From: Bacillota bacterium
GTDB lineage: Bacteria > Bacillota > Clostridia > Christensenellales > UMGS416
NCBI GenBank assembly: GCA_023421955.1
Contig: JAEZSE010000027.1
Location: forward strand, 26,311-90,310
DNA: 64,000 nucleotides
Direction: 5' to 3'
In this document: positions 9,215 to 18,615 of the stretch, piece by piece
Layout: every line of letters begins with the position of its first letter
Position numbering within the stretch: the stretch's first letter is position 1
The notes under the pieces: model-generated
The model's database searches: none
What the model was told of the DNA's origin: nothing
The model's input: the letters and a program-made list of their open reading frames with translations, nothing else
Position numbers and translations under genes: made by a program

Positions 9215-10675
9215 ATGAATCTTTTGTTTGCCGCCAGTGAGATTGCCCCTTTTTTCCGCACAGGTGGCCTGGCCGAGGTGGCTGGCAGCCTGCCTGCCGC
9301 GCTGGCAGGGCTAGGTGTTGATGTGCGCGCTGTGATGCCGCTATACCAAGGCATTGGGGAGGAGTATCGCGACAGGATGAGGCTGGTCACTTCCTTTCAG
9401 GTGCAGCTGTCCTGGCGCAGCCAGTATTGCGGCGTGTATGAGCTTGCACATAACGGTGTGATCCATTACTTCCTTGACAATGAGTATTACTTCAAGCGCC
9501 CAATGGCCTACGGTGAGTTTGACGACGGAGAGCGTTTTGCCTTCTTCAGCCGCGCCATTCTGGAGTTGCCGGGCCATGTGGGCTTTACCCCCGATGTGAT
9601 CCATTGCAACGATTGGCAGACTGGTCTTGTGCCCGTCTATCTGGATATTGCCAAGCGGCATGACCCGAAACTGAGCGCTATCAAAACTGTGTATACAATC
9701 CACAATATTGAATACCAGGGCAAATACGATGGCATGATGCTGGGCGATGTGTTTGGCATACCCAGTGAATATGAACACCTGTTGCAATATGACGGTGCGT
9801 TGAACCTGATGAAGGGCGCTATTGTGACGGCAGACCGCGTCACTACGGTTAGCCCCACCTACAGCCGGGAGATCATGTCACCGGAATTCGCCCAAGGGCT
9901 GCATGGCATCCTGAATGCGTACAGCGGTAAGTTGAGCGGCATTCTCAACGGCATTGATGTGACCGCCTACAATCCCGAAACAGACCGATCGCTCTTTGCG
10001 AATTACACAAAAGACCAGCCGGAGGGCAAGGTGCGCAACAAGGTGCAGCTGCAAAAGATGCTGGGCCTTACCAATGATCCGGATGTGCCGATGATCGGCA
10101 TCATCTCCCGCCTGACCGGCCACAAGGGCATCGACCTGATTGCCGGCGCGATGGAGGGCATCCTGAACGAGAACATCCAGCTTGTGGTGCTTGGCACCGG
10201 CGACTGGCGGTATGAACAGATGTTCACCGACCTTGCGTGCAAACACCCTGGGAAGGTGAGCGCCAGCATCGTGTTTTCCAATGACCTTTCCCGAAAGATC
10301 TACGCGGCCAGCGATCTTTTTTTGATGCCGTCCAGAAGCGAGCCTTGCGGCCTGGCGCAGATGATCGCCCTTCGGTATGGCGCGCTGCCCATTGTGCGGG
10401 AGACCGGCGGCCTGGCAGACTCCATAAAGAGTGTCTCCGACGATGGAGCCGCCGGAAATGGCTTTACGTTTGCGCCATACAGCAGCACCGATATGCTCTA
10501 CACAATCCGGCGGGCACTGTCATTCTATTCCAACCGCCCATTGTGGCACACGCTTTTTGAACGGGCGATGGAGAGCGACTTTTCATGGGCCAGCTCCGCC
10601 GGACAATATTTGAGGGTATATGAGGATGCCATGGGGGCAACCCCCAATGATCAGACGAAACAGGTGAGTGGATGA
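9215..10675 (+). CDS. glgA: glycogen synthase (ADP-glucose type)
   Basis: GT5 glycosyltransferase that extends the glucan with ADP-glucose. I place the start at the ATG after AGGAGGTGCGCC, giving MNLLFAASEIAPFF and 486 residues; an upstream in-frame ATG at 9182 lacks a ribosome site. The two GT-B Rossmann domains are present, with the acceptor-side loop RTGGLAEVAGSLP, HCNDWQTGLVP, ISRLTGHKGIDLI and the C-terminal catalytic segment SRSEPCGLAQMIALRYG. The usual KxGGL lysine is an arginine here. The stop overlaps glgP through ATGA. Confidence 0.96.
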   Translation: MNLLFAASEIAPFFRTGGLAEVAGSLPAALAGLGVDVRAVMPLYQGIGEEYRDRMRLVTSFQVQLSWRSQYCGVYELAHNGVIHYFLDNEYYFKRPMAYGEFDDGERFAFFSRAILELPGHVGFTPDVIHCNDWQTGLVPVYLDIAKRHDPKLSAIKTVYTIHNIEYQGKYDGMMLGDVFGIPSEYEHLLQYDGALNLMKGAIVTADRVTTVSPTYSREIMSPEFAQGLHGILNAYSGKLSGILNGIDVTAYNPETDRSLFANYTKDQPEGKVRNKVQLQKMLGLTNDPDVPMIGIISRLTGHKGIDLIAGAMEGILNENIQLVVLGTGDWRYEQMFTDLACKHPGKVSASIVFSNDLSRKIYAASDLFLMPSRSEPCGLAQMIALRYGALPIVRETGGLADSIKSVSDDGAAGNGFTFAPYSSTDMLYTIRRALSFYSNRPLWHTLFERAMESDFSWASSAGQYLRVYEDAMGATPNDQTKQVSG

Positions 10676-13083
10676 AACACGGATTACACGTGCGGGAAGC
10701 CAGGGAATTGCTGGCTTCAAAGATGATGCGTTACTTTAATGCGCGGCTGGAGGAGGCCACCGATGAGCAGCTCTATGTTGCCGTTTCTTCCACGCTGCGG
10801 GATATCGCGATGCAGAGGCGCTCAGCATTTAAGAAGAGCGTGAATGAGCAGCAGGCAAGGCAGGTTTATTACCTCTCGATGGAGTTCCTACTGGGCCGCA
10901 TGATGCGCAACACGCTGTTCAACCTGGAGCTGACAGATGTGTTTGAAAAGGCACTGGAGGAGTCGGGCAAATCGCTAGATGGCCTGTATGAGCTGGAGAA
11001 CGATCCTGGCTTGGGCAACGGCGGCCTTGGGCGGCTGGCAGCCTGCTATATGGACGCCCTCTCCAGCTCCGGCTACCCGGCCATCGGCCACTCGATCCGT
11101 TATGACTTTGGTGTGTTCCGCCAAAAGATCGTGGATGGTTATCAGACCGAGCTGCCCGATGAGTGGCTGGAAAGCGGCGAGCCCTGGATGGTGCCACGAC
11201 TTGACGAAACGGTGGAGGTCCGCTTCGGCGGCAACGTGGCGGAGGATTGGAGCACCGGATCGTTGAAGGTGCGGCATGAGAACTATTTCACAGTGCTGGC
11301 GGTTCCCTATGAATTTCCGATTGCAGGCTATGGGGATGGCAGCGTGGTGAACGAGCTGTGGCTGTGGAGCGCCAAAAGCCCCGTATCACTGGATATGCAG
11401 CTGTTTTCCTCCGGCAAATACATGCAAGCCATCGAACAGAACGCATTAGCGGAGATTATTTCCAAGGTGCTTTATCCGGATGACAACCATTTCGAGGGCA
11501 AATCGCTGCGGTTGAAGCAGCAGTACTTTCTGGTGTCAGCTTCGGTGCAACGTATTGTGCGCAGCCATCTGAAGCATTACAAGACGCTGGACAACCTGCA
11601 CGAGAAAAAGGCCATACAGCTCAACGACACCCACCCGGCGCTGGTGGTGCCGGAGCTCATGCGCATCCTGATGGATGACCATGGCTACTCCTGGGAGCGG
11701 GCGTGGGAAATTGTGACCCACACCGTTTCCTACACCAACCACACGGTGCTGCCGGAGGCGCTGGAGCAGTGGCCGGAAACGCTGGTGCAGATGCACATGC
11801 CCCGAATTCTGGGCATCGTGAAGGAAATCAACGAGCGGGCCTGCCGCGAGCTGTTCGCCCGTACCGGCGACATGGAGGCCGTTTCCCACATGGCGATCGT
11901 GCGCGATGGCGTGCTGCACATGGCTAATTTGAGCGTGATAGCAAGCTCCCATGTCAACGGCGTGTCGGCGTTGCACAGCCAGATCCTGAAAGACGACCTG
12001 TTCAACAGCTTCTACAAGCTGGATCCCGGCAAGTTCCTGAACGTGACCAACGGCATTGCCCACCGGCGGTGGCTCTGCCAGGCCAACCCGGGCTTGTCTG
12101 CTCTAGTTGAGGAGCTTTGCGGCCCTGCCTTCAAATCTGATGCGTCAGCTCTTTCCAACCTGCGGCGTTATGAGGGAGATAGCGCTGTGCTGGACCGCTT
12201 GAACGCCATCAAGCGGGAGAACAAGGTCAAGCTGGCTGACTATATCAAGCAGACCCAAAACATCACCGTGGATCCCGACAGTATCTTTGACGTGCAGGCC
12301 AAACGGCTCCACGAATACAAACGGCAGTTGCTTAATGTGCTGCATATCCTGAGCCTATATAACGAGTTGCTGGAGAACCCCAGCGCCAACATCCATCCGC
12401 GCACGTTCCTGTTTGCGGCCAAGGCCTCACCGGGCTATGCCACGGCCAAGCGCATCATTCACCTGATCTGCCGCCTGGCCGATGCTGTGAACCGCGATAG
12501 CCGCGTGCGGGACCGGCTCAAGGTGGTGTTCCTGGAGGATTATCGCGTCACGCTGGCGGAGAAGATCATCCCGGCAGCTGACTTGAGCGAGCAGATTTCC
12601 ACCGCCGGCAAGGAAGCCAGCGGCACCGGTAACATGAAGTTCATGATGAACGGCGCGCTGACGATCGGCACGCTGGATGGCGCCAATGTGGAGATCCACG
12701 AGCAGGTGGGCGATGACAACATGTTCTTGTTTGGCTTGAAAGCTCACGAGGTGGAGGCTCTCTGGAAATTCTGCTACACCCCCAGCGCGTATTACCAGCG
12801 CAGTGACCGGCTCAAGAGCGCGTTGGACGCATTGGGCGCGGGGCTGGCGGGGGAGCGTTTCAATGACATCTCGTTGTCACTTCTGACCCACGACACCTAC
12901 CTGCTGCTGGCGGACTTTGACAGTTATCTGGAGGCGCAGGGCAGAGCCACCGCTGCTTATGCAGACCGCCAGGGATGGGCAAAGAAGGCGTTGATGAATA
13001 TTTCAGGGTCCGGCGTGTTTGCAGCAGACCGCAGTGTGCAGGAATATGCGCAGAATATCTGGAATTTGGGGAAGATTCTGTAA
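10672..13083 (+). CDS. glgP: glycogen/starch/alpha-glucan phosphorylase
   Basis: GT35 enzyme that releases glucose-1-phosphate from glycogen ends using PLP. The 803-residue product shows the family N-terminal region YYLSMEFLLGR, ENDPGLGNGGLGRLAACY, and the PLP-lysine segment EASGTGNMKFMMNGALTIGT. It is coupled to glgA by a 4-nt overlap and ends the synthesis cluster, so synthesis and mobilisation share one transcript. No N-terminal regulatory extension of the eukaryotic kind is present. Confidence 0.97.
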   Translation: MKHGLHVREARELLASKMMRYFNARLEEATDEQLYVAVSSTLRDIAMQRRSAFKKSVNEQQARQVYYLSMEFLLGRMMRNTLFNLELTDVFEKALEESGKSLDGLYELENDPGLGNGGLGRLAACYMDALSSSGYPAIGHSIRYDFGVFRQKIVDGYQTELPDEWLESGEPWMVPRLDETVEVRFGGNVAEDWSTGSLKVRHENYFTVLAVPYEFPIAGYGDGSVVNELWLWSAKSPVSLDMQLFSSGKYMQAIEQNALAEIISKVLYPDDNHFEGKSLRLKQQYFLVSASVQRIVRSHLKHYKTLDNLHEKKAIQLNDTHPALVVPELMRILMDDHGYSWERAWEIVTHTVSYTNHTVLPEALEQWPETLVQMHMPRILGIVKEINERACRELFARTGDMEAVSHMAIVRDGVLHMANLSVIASSHVNGVSALHSQILKDDLFNSFYKLDPGKFLNVTNGIAHRRWLCQANPGLSALVEELCGPAFKSDASALSNLRRYEGDSAVLDRLNAIKRENKVKLADYIKQTQNITVDPDSIFDVQAKRLHEYKRQLLNVLHILSLYNELLENPSANIHPRTFLFAAKASPGYATAKRIIHLICRLADAVNRDSRVRDRLKVVFLEDYRVTLAEKIIPAADLSEQISTAGKEASGTGNMKFMMNGALTIGTLDGANVEIHEQVGDDNMFLFGLKAHEVEALWKFCYTPSAYYQRSDRLKSALDALGAGLAGERFNDISLSLLTHDTYLLLADFDSYLEAQGRATAAYADRQGWAKKALMNISGSGVFAADRSVQEYAQNIWNLGKIL

Positions 13084-13143
13084 TCTTTTTTCAAACTTAT
13101 GATATACTGTCATAAGATTGACTTTTGATAAGAGGTATGCTCC

Positions 13144-14388
13144 TTGTTGAACCTGTCTGTCATCAAAAACTTCAAGCGAGTGCGGAAATATCCTGCCGGC
13201 ACCGTGATGGCCCGGAGCGGCAGCAGTGAGATGATTGTTATCCTGAAGGGGGAGGCTGCTGTCTCTTCACATGAAGCACCATCCCAATCGGTGATTGCCA
13301 CATTGGGAGCCGGCGATGTTTTTGGGGAGGACGCACTCTTCCTGGGCGCTCCGCAGCTGTCCGTGGTGGTAGCCGTGACTGACGTGTTCACGCTCATACT
13401 GGATCGCAACAGTGTGGTGCAATTCATCCAGGAAGAGCCGGAATTGACATTTGAACTGATGAAGCTGCTGTGTGCCAGGCACCAGGATGGCAGCAAACAG
13501 GCTCAATCCAGGCACACCGTTACCAAAGCGCAGCCACCCAAGGCGGCAGCGCCGTCTCCAACCATGCCAGCAGCAGTGCCAGCGTCCCAACCGGCATCGG
13601 CAGCCGTTGAACCTGTTGCTGAGGATGCCTACAACAAGCTATCAGGAACGTCCAGCCTGTTTCCGGAGGGTCACGGTAGCTATCAAATCACCCTCAACAA
13701 TAGCGACGCTGTGCACCTGCTGGAGAAAGCATATGACTGCCCGGTGTGTCATTTCCAGTTTAAAGCAAAAAAGGTGAAGGGGTCAAAGCTTGTGGTGGAG
13801 CGCACCGACCCCGATATGCGCATCCATTATCAGGGCGTTGAGCCGCTATATTATGATGTGGTAACCTGCCCCCATTGTCTTTTTAGCGCCCTTGTGGAGC
13901 AATTCGACGCGCCTGACATGGTCCGGGCGGATTTACGCCCCATGCTGCAGGCCTATCAGCCGGATGTGGCTGTCAAGACTGGCATAGAGCTTGACACATT
14001 CTCCGTATTCGCCGGTTATTATCTGGCGTTGCTCTGCGCACCGAAATGCTTCCAGGCTCATCACTTGGCCACCGCAAAGCTTTGGTTGAAACTCAGCCGG
14101 GTCTATCAGGATTGTGGCGATGGGGCAATGGAGCTGGCAACTGCGCAAAAAGCACTGGATGAGTATCTGTATGTGTATATGAATGAGAGAAACACCCCAG
14201 AGCAGGACCAGCAGCTTTGCGTCATTATGGGGGAACTGTATATCAAACAGGGAGACCTGAGAAACGCCAGGGACTATTACTTCAAGGCCAAGACGAACCG
14301 GCAGGGTTCGCAGGTGCTGAAGATGCAGGCCGAGGATCGGCTGGCGGCAATCAAGGAGATGGAAAAGATAAAAACTCCGATGGACTGA
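13144..14388 (+). CDS. cyclic-nucleotide-binding-fold plus DUF2225 protein
   Basis: Residues about 10-120 resemble a CRP-type cyclic-nucleotide-binding beta-roll (GTVMARSGSSEMIVILKGEA and LGAGDVFGEDALFLGA). A proline/alanine-rich linker follows at about 125-165. A DUF2225 domain then has two zinc-type pairs, CPVC near 195 and CPHC near 240, and a helical TPR-like tail. There is no DNA-binding helix-turn-helix, so it is not a CRP regulator. The start is a TTG with AGAGG eight bases upstream; an ATG at 13137 is out of frame. It sits 60 nt after glgP and may be co-transcribed. DUF2225 function is unknown; a role in sensing carbon state is only a guess from position. Confidence 0.8.
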   Translation: MLNLSVIKNFKRVRKYPAGTVMARSGSSEMIVILKGEAAVSSHEAPSQSVIATLGAGDVFGEDALFLGAPQLSVVVAVTDVFTLILDRNSVVQFIQEEPELTFELMKLLCARHQDGSKQAQSRHTVTKAQPPKAAAPSPTMPAAVPASQPASAAVEPVAEDAYNKLSGTSSLFPEGHGSYQITLNNSDAVHLLEKAYDCPVCHFQFKAKKVKGSKLVVERTDPDMRIHYQGVEPLYYDVVTCPHCLFSALVEQFDAPDMVRADLRPMLQAYQPDVAVKTGIELDTFSVFAGYYLALLCAPKCFQAHHLATAKLWLKLSRVYQDCGDGAMELATAQKALDEYLYVYMNERNTPEQDQQLCVIMGELYIKQGDLRNARDYYFKAKTNRQGSQVLKMQAEDRLAAIKEMEKIKTPMD

Positions 14389-14410
14389 CACTTTCCTCCC
14401 TCATGGGTGT

Positions 14411-14428
14411 GGTGGCTGTGAAGCCACC
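14411..14428 (+). terminator. weak hairpin after the DUF2225 gene
   Basis: GGTGGCT and AGCCACC form a 7-bp stem around a 4-nt loop 22 nt after the stop codon. No U-tract follows, so it may stabilise the mRNA end rather than terminate. Confidence 0.3.
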
Positions 14429-14488
14429 GAAGAAAGCCCTATTCAAATTGCACTTTCCCCCTTGATCCCAATATAGTACAATACCCCC

Positions 14489-16300
14489 ATGACGCCCCCC
14501 CCCCAAGCCCTGCGATACACTCCAACCACAGCCTCCCTCCGGGAAGGCTCCTCTTTGGCCGTCCGCATCGGCGTGCTGCGCCGCCAGGCGGCTTTTTCGC
14601 ATTATTTGCACCTCATGCCTGACGGCGGAGAGGCCCGTCAAATCCCGATGGCATGGCTGGGTTTGAAAGAGGACCATGACGAATACGAGGCGCTGCTTGC
14701 CGATCTGCCACCCGGCCTCTACTGGTATTGGTTTGAACAGGATGTTTGTGGTGACAGGCTTCCCTTCGGGAAGGAAACCCCCTGGCAGCTCACGGTCTAC
14801 CATAAGGATTATGGAACGCCGCGCTGGTATGAAGCTGGCGTGACATACCACATCTTCGTGGATCGGTTCCACCGTGCCGGACCACCACCCACGCCGAAGC
14901 AAGGCAGACCGTTTTCCTACCATGAGGATTGGTACGAACAGCCGGAGCTGTATGCCGAGGGGGTTCTGGAGCAGAATTATGACTTCTTCGGCGGCAACCT
15001 GAAGGGCATTGAGGAAAAGCTCGATTACCTGCAATCGCTGGGTGTGACCACGCTTTATCTCAGCCCGCTTTTTGAGGCCGCCTCCAATCACCGCTATGAC
15101 ACCGGAGATTATCACAAGGTGGATCAGGTTGCCGGCGATGAGGAGGATTTGCGGTCGCTCTGCCGCAGCGCCGTTGAGCGCGATATGCGGGTGATCCTGG
15201 ATGTGGCGTTCAGCCACACCGGCAGCGACAGCCGTTATTTCAACACCAAAGGCCATTATGACAGCGTAGGTGCCGCGCAATCGCTTGATTCACCTTTTGC
15301 CTCCTGGTACCACTTCCGGCATTGGCCCGACGAGTATGAGTGCTGGTGGGGCGTGAAGACGCTGCCGCAGGTTAATGAGCTGGACCCCGGATATTTCAGG
15401 TTCACACTGGAAGATGAGAGTAGTGTAATTCGACACTGGTTGGACACCGGGGTGTCAGGTTACCGCCTGGATGTGGCCGACGAGCTGCCGCCGGAATACC
15501 TGCAGCGACTGAGAGCAGCCGTAAAGGCGGTGAAGCCCGACGGACTGATCATCGGTGAGGTGTGGGAAGATGCCACCACCAAGGTGAGCTATGGTGAGCG
15601 CCGGCGCTATCTGCAGGGGCTGGAGCTGGACGGCGTGATGAACTACCCGGCCCGCGACGCCATCCTGCGATTTGTCAAAGGTGAGCTGAACGCCCCCGGG
15701 CTGGCGGACGCGCTCATGGCGCTCCACCGCAATGTGCCTGGGCCTGCACGGCGCTGCATGATGAACGTGTTGGGCACCCACGACACAGCCCGCACGGTCA
15801 ATGTGCTTGGGGCAGCGCCGGATGCATTTGCGCTCAACAAGCAGGAAAAAGCAGCGCGGGGCCTGACTGAAGCGGAATACCGGCGGGGAAGGGAGGGGCT
15901 GATGCTTGCCTCGGCGCTGCAATACATGCTGCCCGGTTCGCCCTGCCTGTATTATGGAGATGAAGCGGGCCTGTCCGGCTTTGAGGACCCACTGAACCGC
16001 AGGGGATACCCCTGGGGTCGGGAGGATAGCGAGCTGCTCAACTGGTACCGTACATTGGGTTTGCTGCGGAAACATCATGTAGACCTGTTTTCTTCAGAAG
16101 AGTTTGGAGTGGACGCGATGGGGAATGACGCCGTTGCTGCCACGCGTAAAACCGATGCCGGTTCCATCACGGCAATCGTGAACCGGGGATACGCCCCGCT
16201 GCCTGTGGATTTGCCCACAGAGGCGTCGCTGGTGGCTGGACGGATGGAATACGGCACAATGCCACCCAGGAGTGCGGGCATTTGGTTGCAGCGTTTCTAG
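14489..16300 (+). CDS. GH13 neopullulanase/cyclomaltodextrinase-type glycosidase
   Basis: Hydrolyses alpha-1,4 (and possibly alpha-1,6) bonds in maltodextrins or cyclodextrins. The 603-residue product has an N-terminal beta-domain of about 110 residues, then a GH13 barrel with LYLSPLFEAASNHRYDTGDY, VILDVAFSHTG, nucleophile in GYRLDVADELP, acid/base in IIGEVWED and the distal pair in NVLGTHDTART. The YYGDEAGLSGFEDPLNRRGY segment is typical of neopullulanase-like members. No signal peptide is seen, so it should act on imported dextrins or glycogen in the cytoplasm beside the glg operon. There is no ribosome site before the ATG; a TACAAT lies only 6 nt upstream, so it may be read from a leaderless mRNA. 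Confidence 0.9.
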   Translation: MTPPPQALRYTPTTASLREGSSLAVRIGVLRRQAAFSHYLHLMPDGGEARQIPMAWLGLKEDHDEYEALLADLPPGLYWYWFEQDVCGDRLPFGKETPWQLTVYHKDYGTPRWYEAGVTYHIFVDRFHRAGPPPTPKQGRPFSYHEDWYEQPELYAEGVLEQNYDFFGGNLKGIEEKLDYLQSLGVTTLYLSPLFEAASNHRYDTGDYHKVDQVAGDEEDLRSLCRSAVERDMRVILDVAFSHTGSDSRYFNTKGHYDSVGAAQSLDSPFASWYHFRHWPDEYECWWGVKTLPQVNELDPGYFRFTLEDESSVIRHWLDTGVSGYRLDVADELPPEYLQRLRAAVKAVKPDGLIIGEVWEDATTKVSYGERRRYLQGLELDGVMNYPARDAILRFVKGELNAPGLADALMALHRNVPGPARRCMMNVLGTHDTARTVNVLGAAPDAFALNKQEKAARGLTEAEYRRGREGLMLASALQYMLPGSPCLYYGDEAGLSGFEDPLNRRGYPWGREDSELLNWYRTLGLLRKHHVDLFSSEEFGVDAMGNDAVAATRKTDAGSITAIVNRGYAPLPVDLPTEASLVAGRMEYGTMPPRSAGIWLQRF

Positions 16301-16355
16301 ACTTCATCTTTCCAAGGATCAGACCAAATCCGACTGGATTCGGCCAAAGCATTTG

Positions 16356-16384
16356 TTGACGAGCCTTTCTGCTCTCTCTATAAT
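16356..16384 (+). promoter_or_regulatory. sigma-A promoter for sigH
   Basis: TTGACG at 16356-16361 and TATAAT at 16379-16384 are separated by exactly 17 bp, 39 nt before the chosen sigH start. Confidence 0.85.
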
Positions 16385-16423
16385 CATGTGTATATGTGAA
16401 TTCAGATGAGGAGCCGCCGCCCA

Positions 16424-17080
16424 ATGAGCATGGAACGGGTTTTGGCTGAATATGCGGTGGATGGCACGTTTTCCCGTTATGAAGTTTCCAATGATGAGGA
16501 GATTGTCACGCTTGTGCAGTCCGGCGACAATGTGGCGCTGGACTATCTGCTTTTCAGATACAAAAATTTCGTGAAGGCAAAGGCACGGGCCTATTTCCTG
16601 GTTGGTGCCGATCGGGAAGACATCATCCAGGAGGGGATGATCGGCTTTTTTAAAGCAGTACGCGACTACCGGCCCGATCGTGCCGCGACTTTCCATGTTT
16701 TTGCAGATCTTTGCATCACTCGGCAGATCATCACCGCGATCAAGACTGCCACGCGGCAAAAACACATACCGCTCAATTCCTATGTATCCCTCAACAAGCC
16801 GGTCTACGATGAGGATTCGGAGCGCACGCTGATGGACGTGGTATCCGCCGAGTCAGCCTGCTCCCCGGAGGAACTGCTGCTGGACCGTGAAAAGCGCAAC
16901 TACCTGGAGCAGAAGATGAATGAGTCTCTCTCCGAGCTGGAGTGGGAAGTGCTTTCTTCCTACCTGCAGGATCGCAGCTATCAGCAGATCGCCGTGGATC
17001 TGCGCCGGCAGGTGAAGAGCGTAGATAATGCGCTGCAGCGGATCAAGAAGAAGATGGAGAAGATGATGGAGGAGGCGTAA
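16424..17080 (+). CDS. sigH: RNA polymerase sigma factor SigH (early sporulation/stationary phase)
   Basis: Sigma-70-family factor that in Bacillus and Clostridium directs transition-state and early sporulation genes. Region 2 is clear (ADREDIIQEGMIGFFKAVRD), region 4 ends the protein with a helix-turn-helix around DRSYQQIAVDLRR. The acidic start region and VQSGDNVALDYLLFRYKNFV match the SigH group. I choose the ATG at 16424 because GAGGAG lies 9 nt upstream, giving 218 residues, the normal size; the ATG at 16406 has no ribosome site. It has its own sigma-A promoter. Its presence with YlbJ implies a sporulating or recently sporulating lineage. Confidence 0.93.
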   Translation: MSMERVLAEYAVDGTFSRYEVSNDEEIVTLVQSGDNVALDYLLFRYKNFVKAKARAYFLVGADREDIIQEGMIGFFKAVRDYRPDRAATFHVFADLCITRQIITAIKTATRQKHIPLNSYVSLNKPVYDEDSERTLMDVVSAESACSPEELLLDREKRNYLEQKMNESLSELEWEVLSSYLQDRSYQQIAVDLRRQVKSVDNALQRIKKKMEKMMEEA

Positions 17081-17110
17081 TTCTCCTCAACTTTAATAAA
17101 TTGGCTCAGT

Positions 17111-17149
17111 AACAGCAGGTCTCTCACGCTGATTGGGAGACCTGCTGTT
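17111..17149. terminator. convergent hairpin between sigH and the O-antigen-ligase-like gene
   Basis: AACAGCAGGTCTC and GAGACCTGCTGTT form a perfect 13-bp stem around a 13-nt loop. The loop contains the stop codon of the leftward gene. U-tracts are weak on both sides, so efficiency is uncertain, but the position between convergent genes suggests bidirectional termination. Confidence 0.55.
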
Positions 17150-18299
17150 GTGAGTTTACCCTTGATATACCCTGTGCTGCCAGGATTAACACCAGCAAGA
17201 TTCCAGTCTGCGGCCAGAGGATCGTCACATCGGTCAACCCATGGATGGCGGTGACTGCCACAACCGCAAAAATGAGCGGTGTGATGGCGCTTTGCCTTGC
17301 CGCCCAAAATCGCCTCCACCCATCACGGAAAGTCATAAAAAAGAAAGCACCTAAAAAAAGCGTGCCGGTCACACCAAAACTGATCAGAGCTTCCAGCACC
17401 AGATTGTGAGCGTGGTAATACTTGTGCACCTCACTCAGATGAAAATAGCCCATCGCTCCCACGCCAAACAACCAGTGCTGCCGTATGCCCTCCAACGCTT
17501 CCATCCAAATGGAGGTGCGGATGAATTTGGCGATGTCGATGCTGTCCAGCCTTGGAAAGATGGCGGGAAAGGATAATGCAAGCTTGATCCCAACGGCATA
17601 GATCGAAATGAGTATAAGCAGGCTCTTGGTTTTCCGGCGCATCACAAAGAATACAAACAGGCCGCCGAAGATAGCTGGCCACGCCGAACGGCTGTCCGCC
17701 ATAAATAGTGCTGCAATGGTGGCTATTGCAACAACAACCAGGAAAGCCTTGTGACCCTTTGTTTTTGCAGACGACAGCCGATAGAATGCCAACATCAGCA
17801 CCAACTCCAGTGCATAGCTGTAATAGTTTGCATTCTGAAAGGTGGAGGGTGAACGGGGAGCCAGCCCCAATACCCTTTGGAACAACGCAATCAAAAAGTA
17901 GATCAGGCTGATGATACAGGCAACATCCACCGCTGAGTGAAAGAGCTCTTTGGTCATCACACAACGGAGATATAGATAAAACAACAGCACGATGAGGATA
18001 CCTGCACCCACAGCCAGACCAATCCAGTTTCCGTAGATCACTGGCACCGCGATGGCAAGGATCGCGAACAATGCCAGCCAGCGTAAATGCGGCGTGGCGG
18101 TGATTTGCATGCGGAGGTTGTGGTTTAGCAGTGCGTATACAACAGCCAGCAGCGCCACCGCACCGCAGACATACGCATGGACGAAGATAGACACCACTGC
18201 AAGGATCACGATTTTACCGTCCAGGCCGGCCATGCCGGAGAGTAAGGGCTCTGGTTTCAGACCTTCTTTGCCAAAGGCCAATTCATGATTTGGAGACAT
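17124..18299 (-). CDS. O-antigen ligase/polymerase-like membrane protein
   Basis: Polytopic membrane protein of about 391 residues with roughly ten hydrophobic segments. A conserved periplasmic-type loop, FGVGAMGYFHLSEVHKYYHA followed by HNLVLEALISFGV, matches the Wzy_C/O-antigen ligase superfamily, as does the late HGLTDVTILWPQTGIL. In Gram-positives such proteins polymerise or ligate surface polysaccharide or teichuronic chains. The best start is the ATG at 18299, with GAGGTG six bases before; longer frames to 18323 lack a site. It follows rpmF, separated by a terminator, so it probably has its own promoter. The substrate is unknown. Confidence 0.8.
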   Translation of the reverse strand: MSPNHELAFGKEGLKPEPLLSGMAGLDGKIVILAVVSIFVHAYVCGAVALLAVVYALLNHNLRMQITATPHLRWLALFAILAIAVPVIYGNWIGLAVGAGILIVLLFYLYLRCVMTKELFHSAVDVACIISLIYFLIALFQRVLGLAPRSPSTFQNANYYSYALELVLMLAFYRLSSAKTKGHKAFLVVVAIATIAALFMADSRSAWPAIFGGLFVFFVMRRKTKSLLILISIYAVGIKLALSFPAIFPRLDSIDIAKFIRTSIWMEALEGIRQHWLFGVGAMGYFHLSEVHKYYHAHNLVLEALISFGVTGTLFLGAFFFMTFRDGWRRFWAARQSAITPLIFAVVAVTAIHGLTDVTILWPQTGILLVLILAAQGISRVNSQQQVSQSA

Positions 18300-18315
18300 C
18301 AAGCACCTCATGTAG

Positions 18316-18349
18316 AAAATCAAAAGGCTGCCCCACTCGGAGCAGCCTT
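18316..18349 (-). terminator. terminator after rpmF
   Basis: On the minus strand AAGGCTGC and GCAGCCTT pair in an 8-bp stem, followed by TTGATTTTC. It ends the yceD-rpmF transcript 22 nt after the rpmF stop. Confidence 0.8.
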
Positions 18350-18370
18350 GATTGAACCGTTGGTCGCGCC

Positions 18371-18571
18371 TTACTTGGCGGCCTTCTTGGCAGCCGTCTC
18401 CGTGACGACGGCCTGACGCCCGTCATAATAACCGCAATTGCCGCAAACGCGATGAGGGAGCTTCGCCTGCTTGCATCTGGGGCATTCGGTGATCGGGGGG
18501 GTCTCAAGTTTCCAGTTGGCCAGCCGCGAACGGGAACGGGCCTTGGAATGTCTACCCTTTGGTAATGCCAT
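18371..18571 (-). CDS. rpmF: 50S ribosomal protein L32
   Basis: The 66-residue protein begins MALPKGRHSKARSRSRLANW like bacterial L32 and keeps both zinc-type pairs, CPRC and CGNC, so it is the zinc-binding form. It has a strong GAGGAGGTG ribosome site. It follows yceD by 44 nt, the usual yceD-rpmF order; the fatty-acid genes often found next in Bacillota are absent here. Confidence 0.97.
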   Translation of the reverse strand: MALPKGRHSKARSRSRLANWKLETPPITECPRCKQAKLPHRVCGNCGYYDGRQAVVTETAAKKAAK

Positions 18572-18615
18572 GGTAACACCTCCTCGCAGCGTGGCTGCAA
18601 ATTACTTGATCAGTT

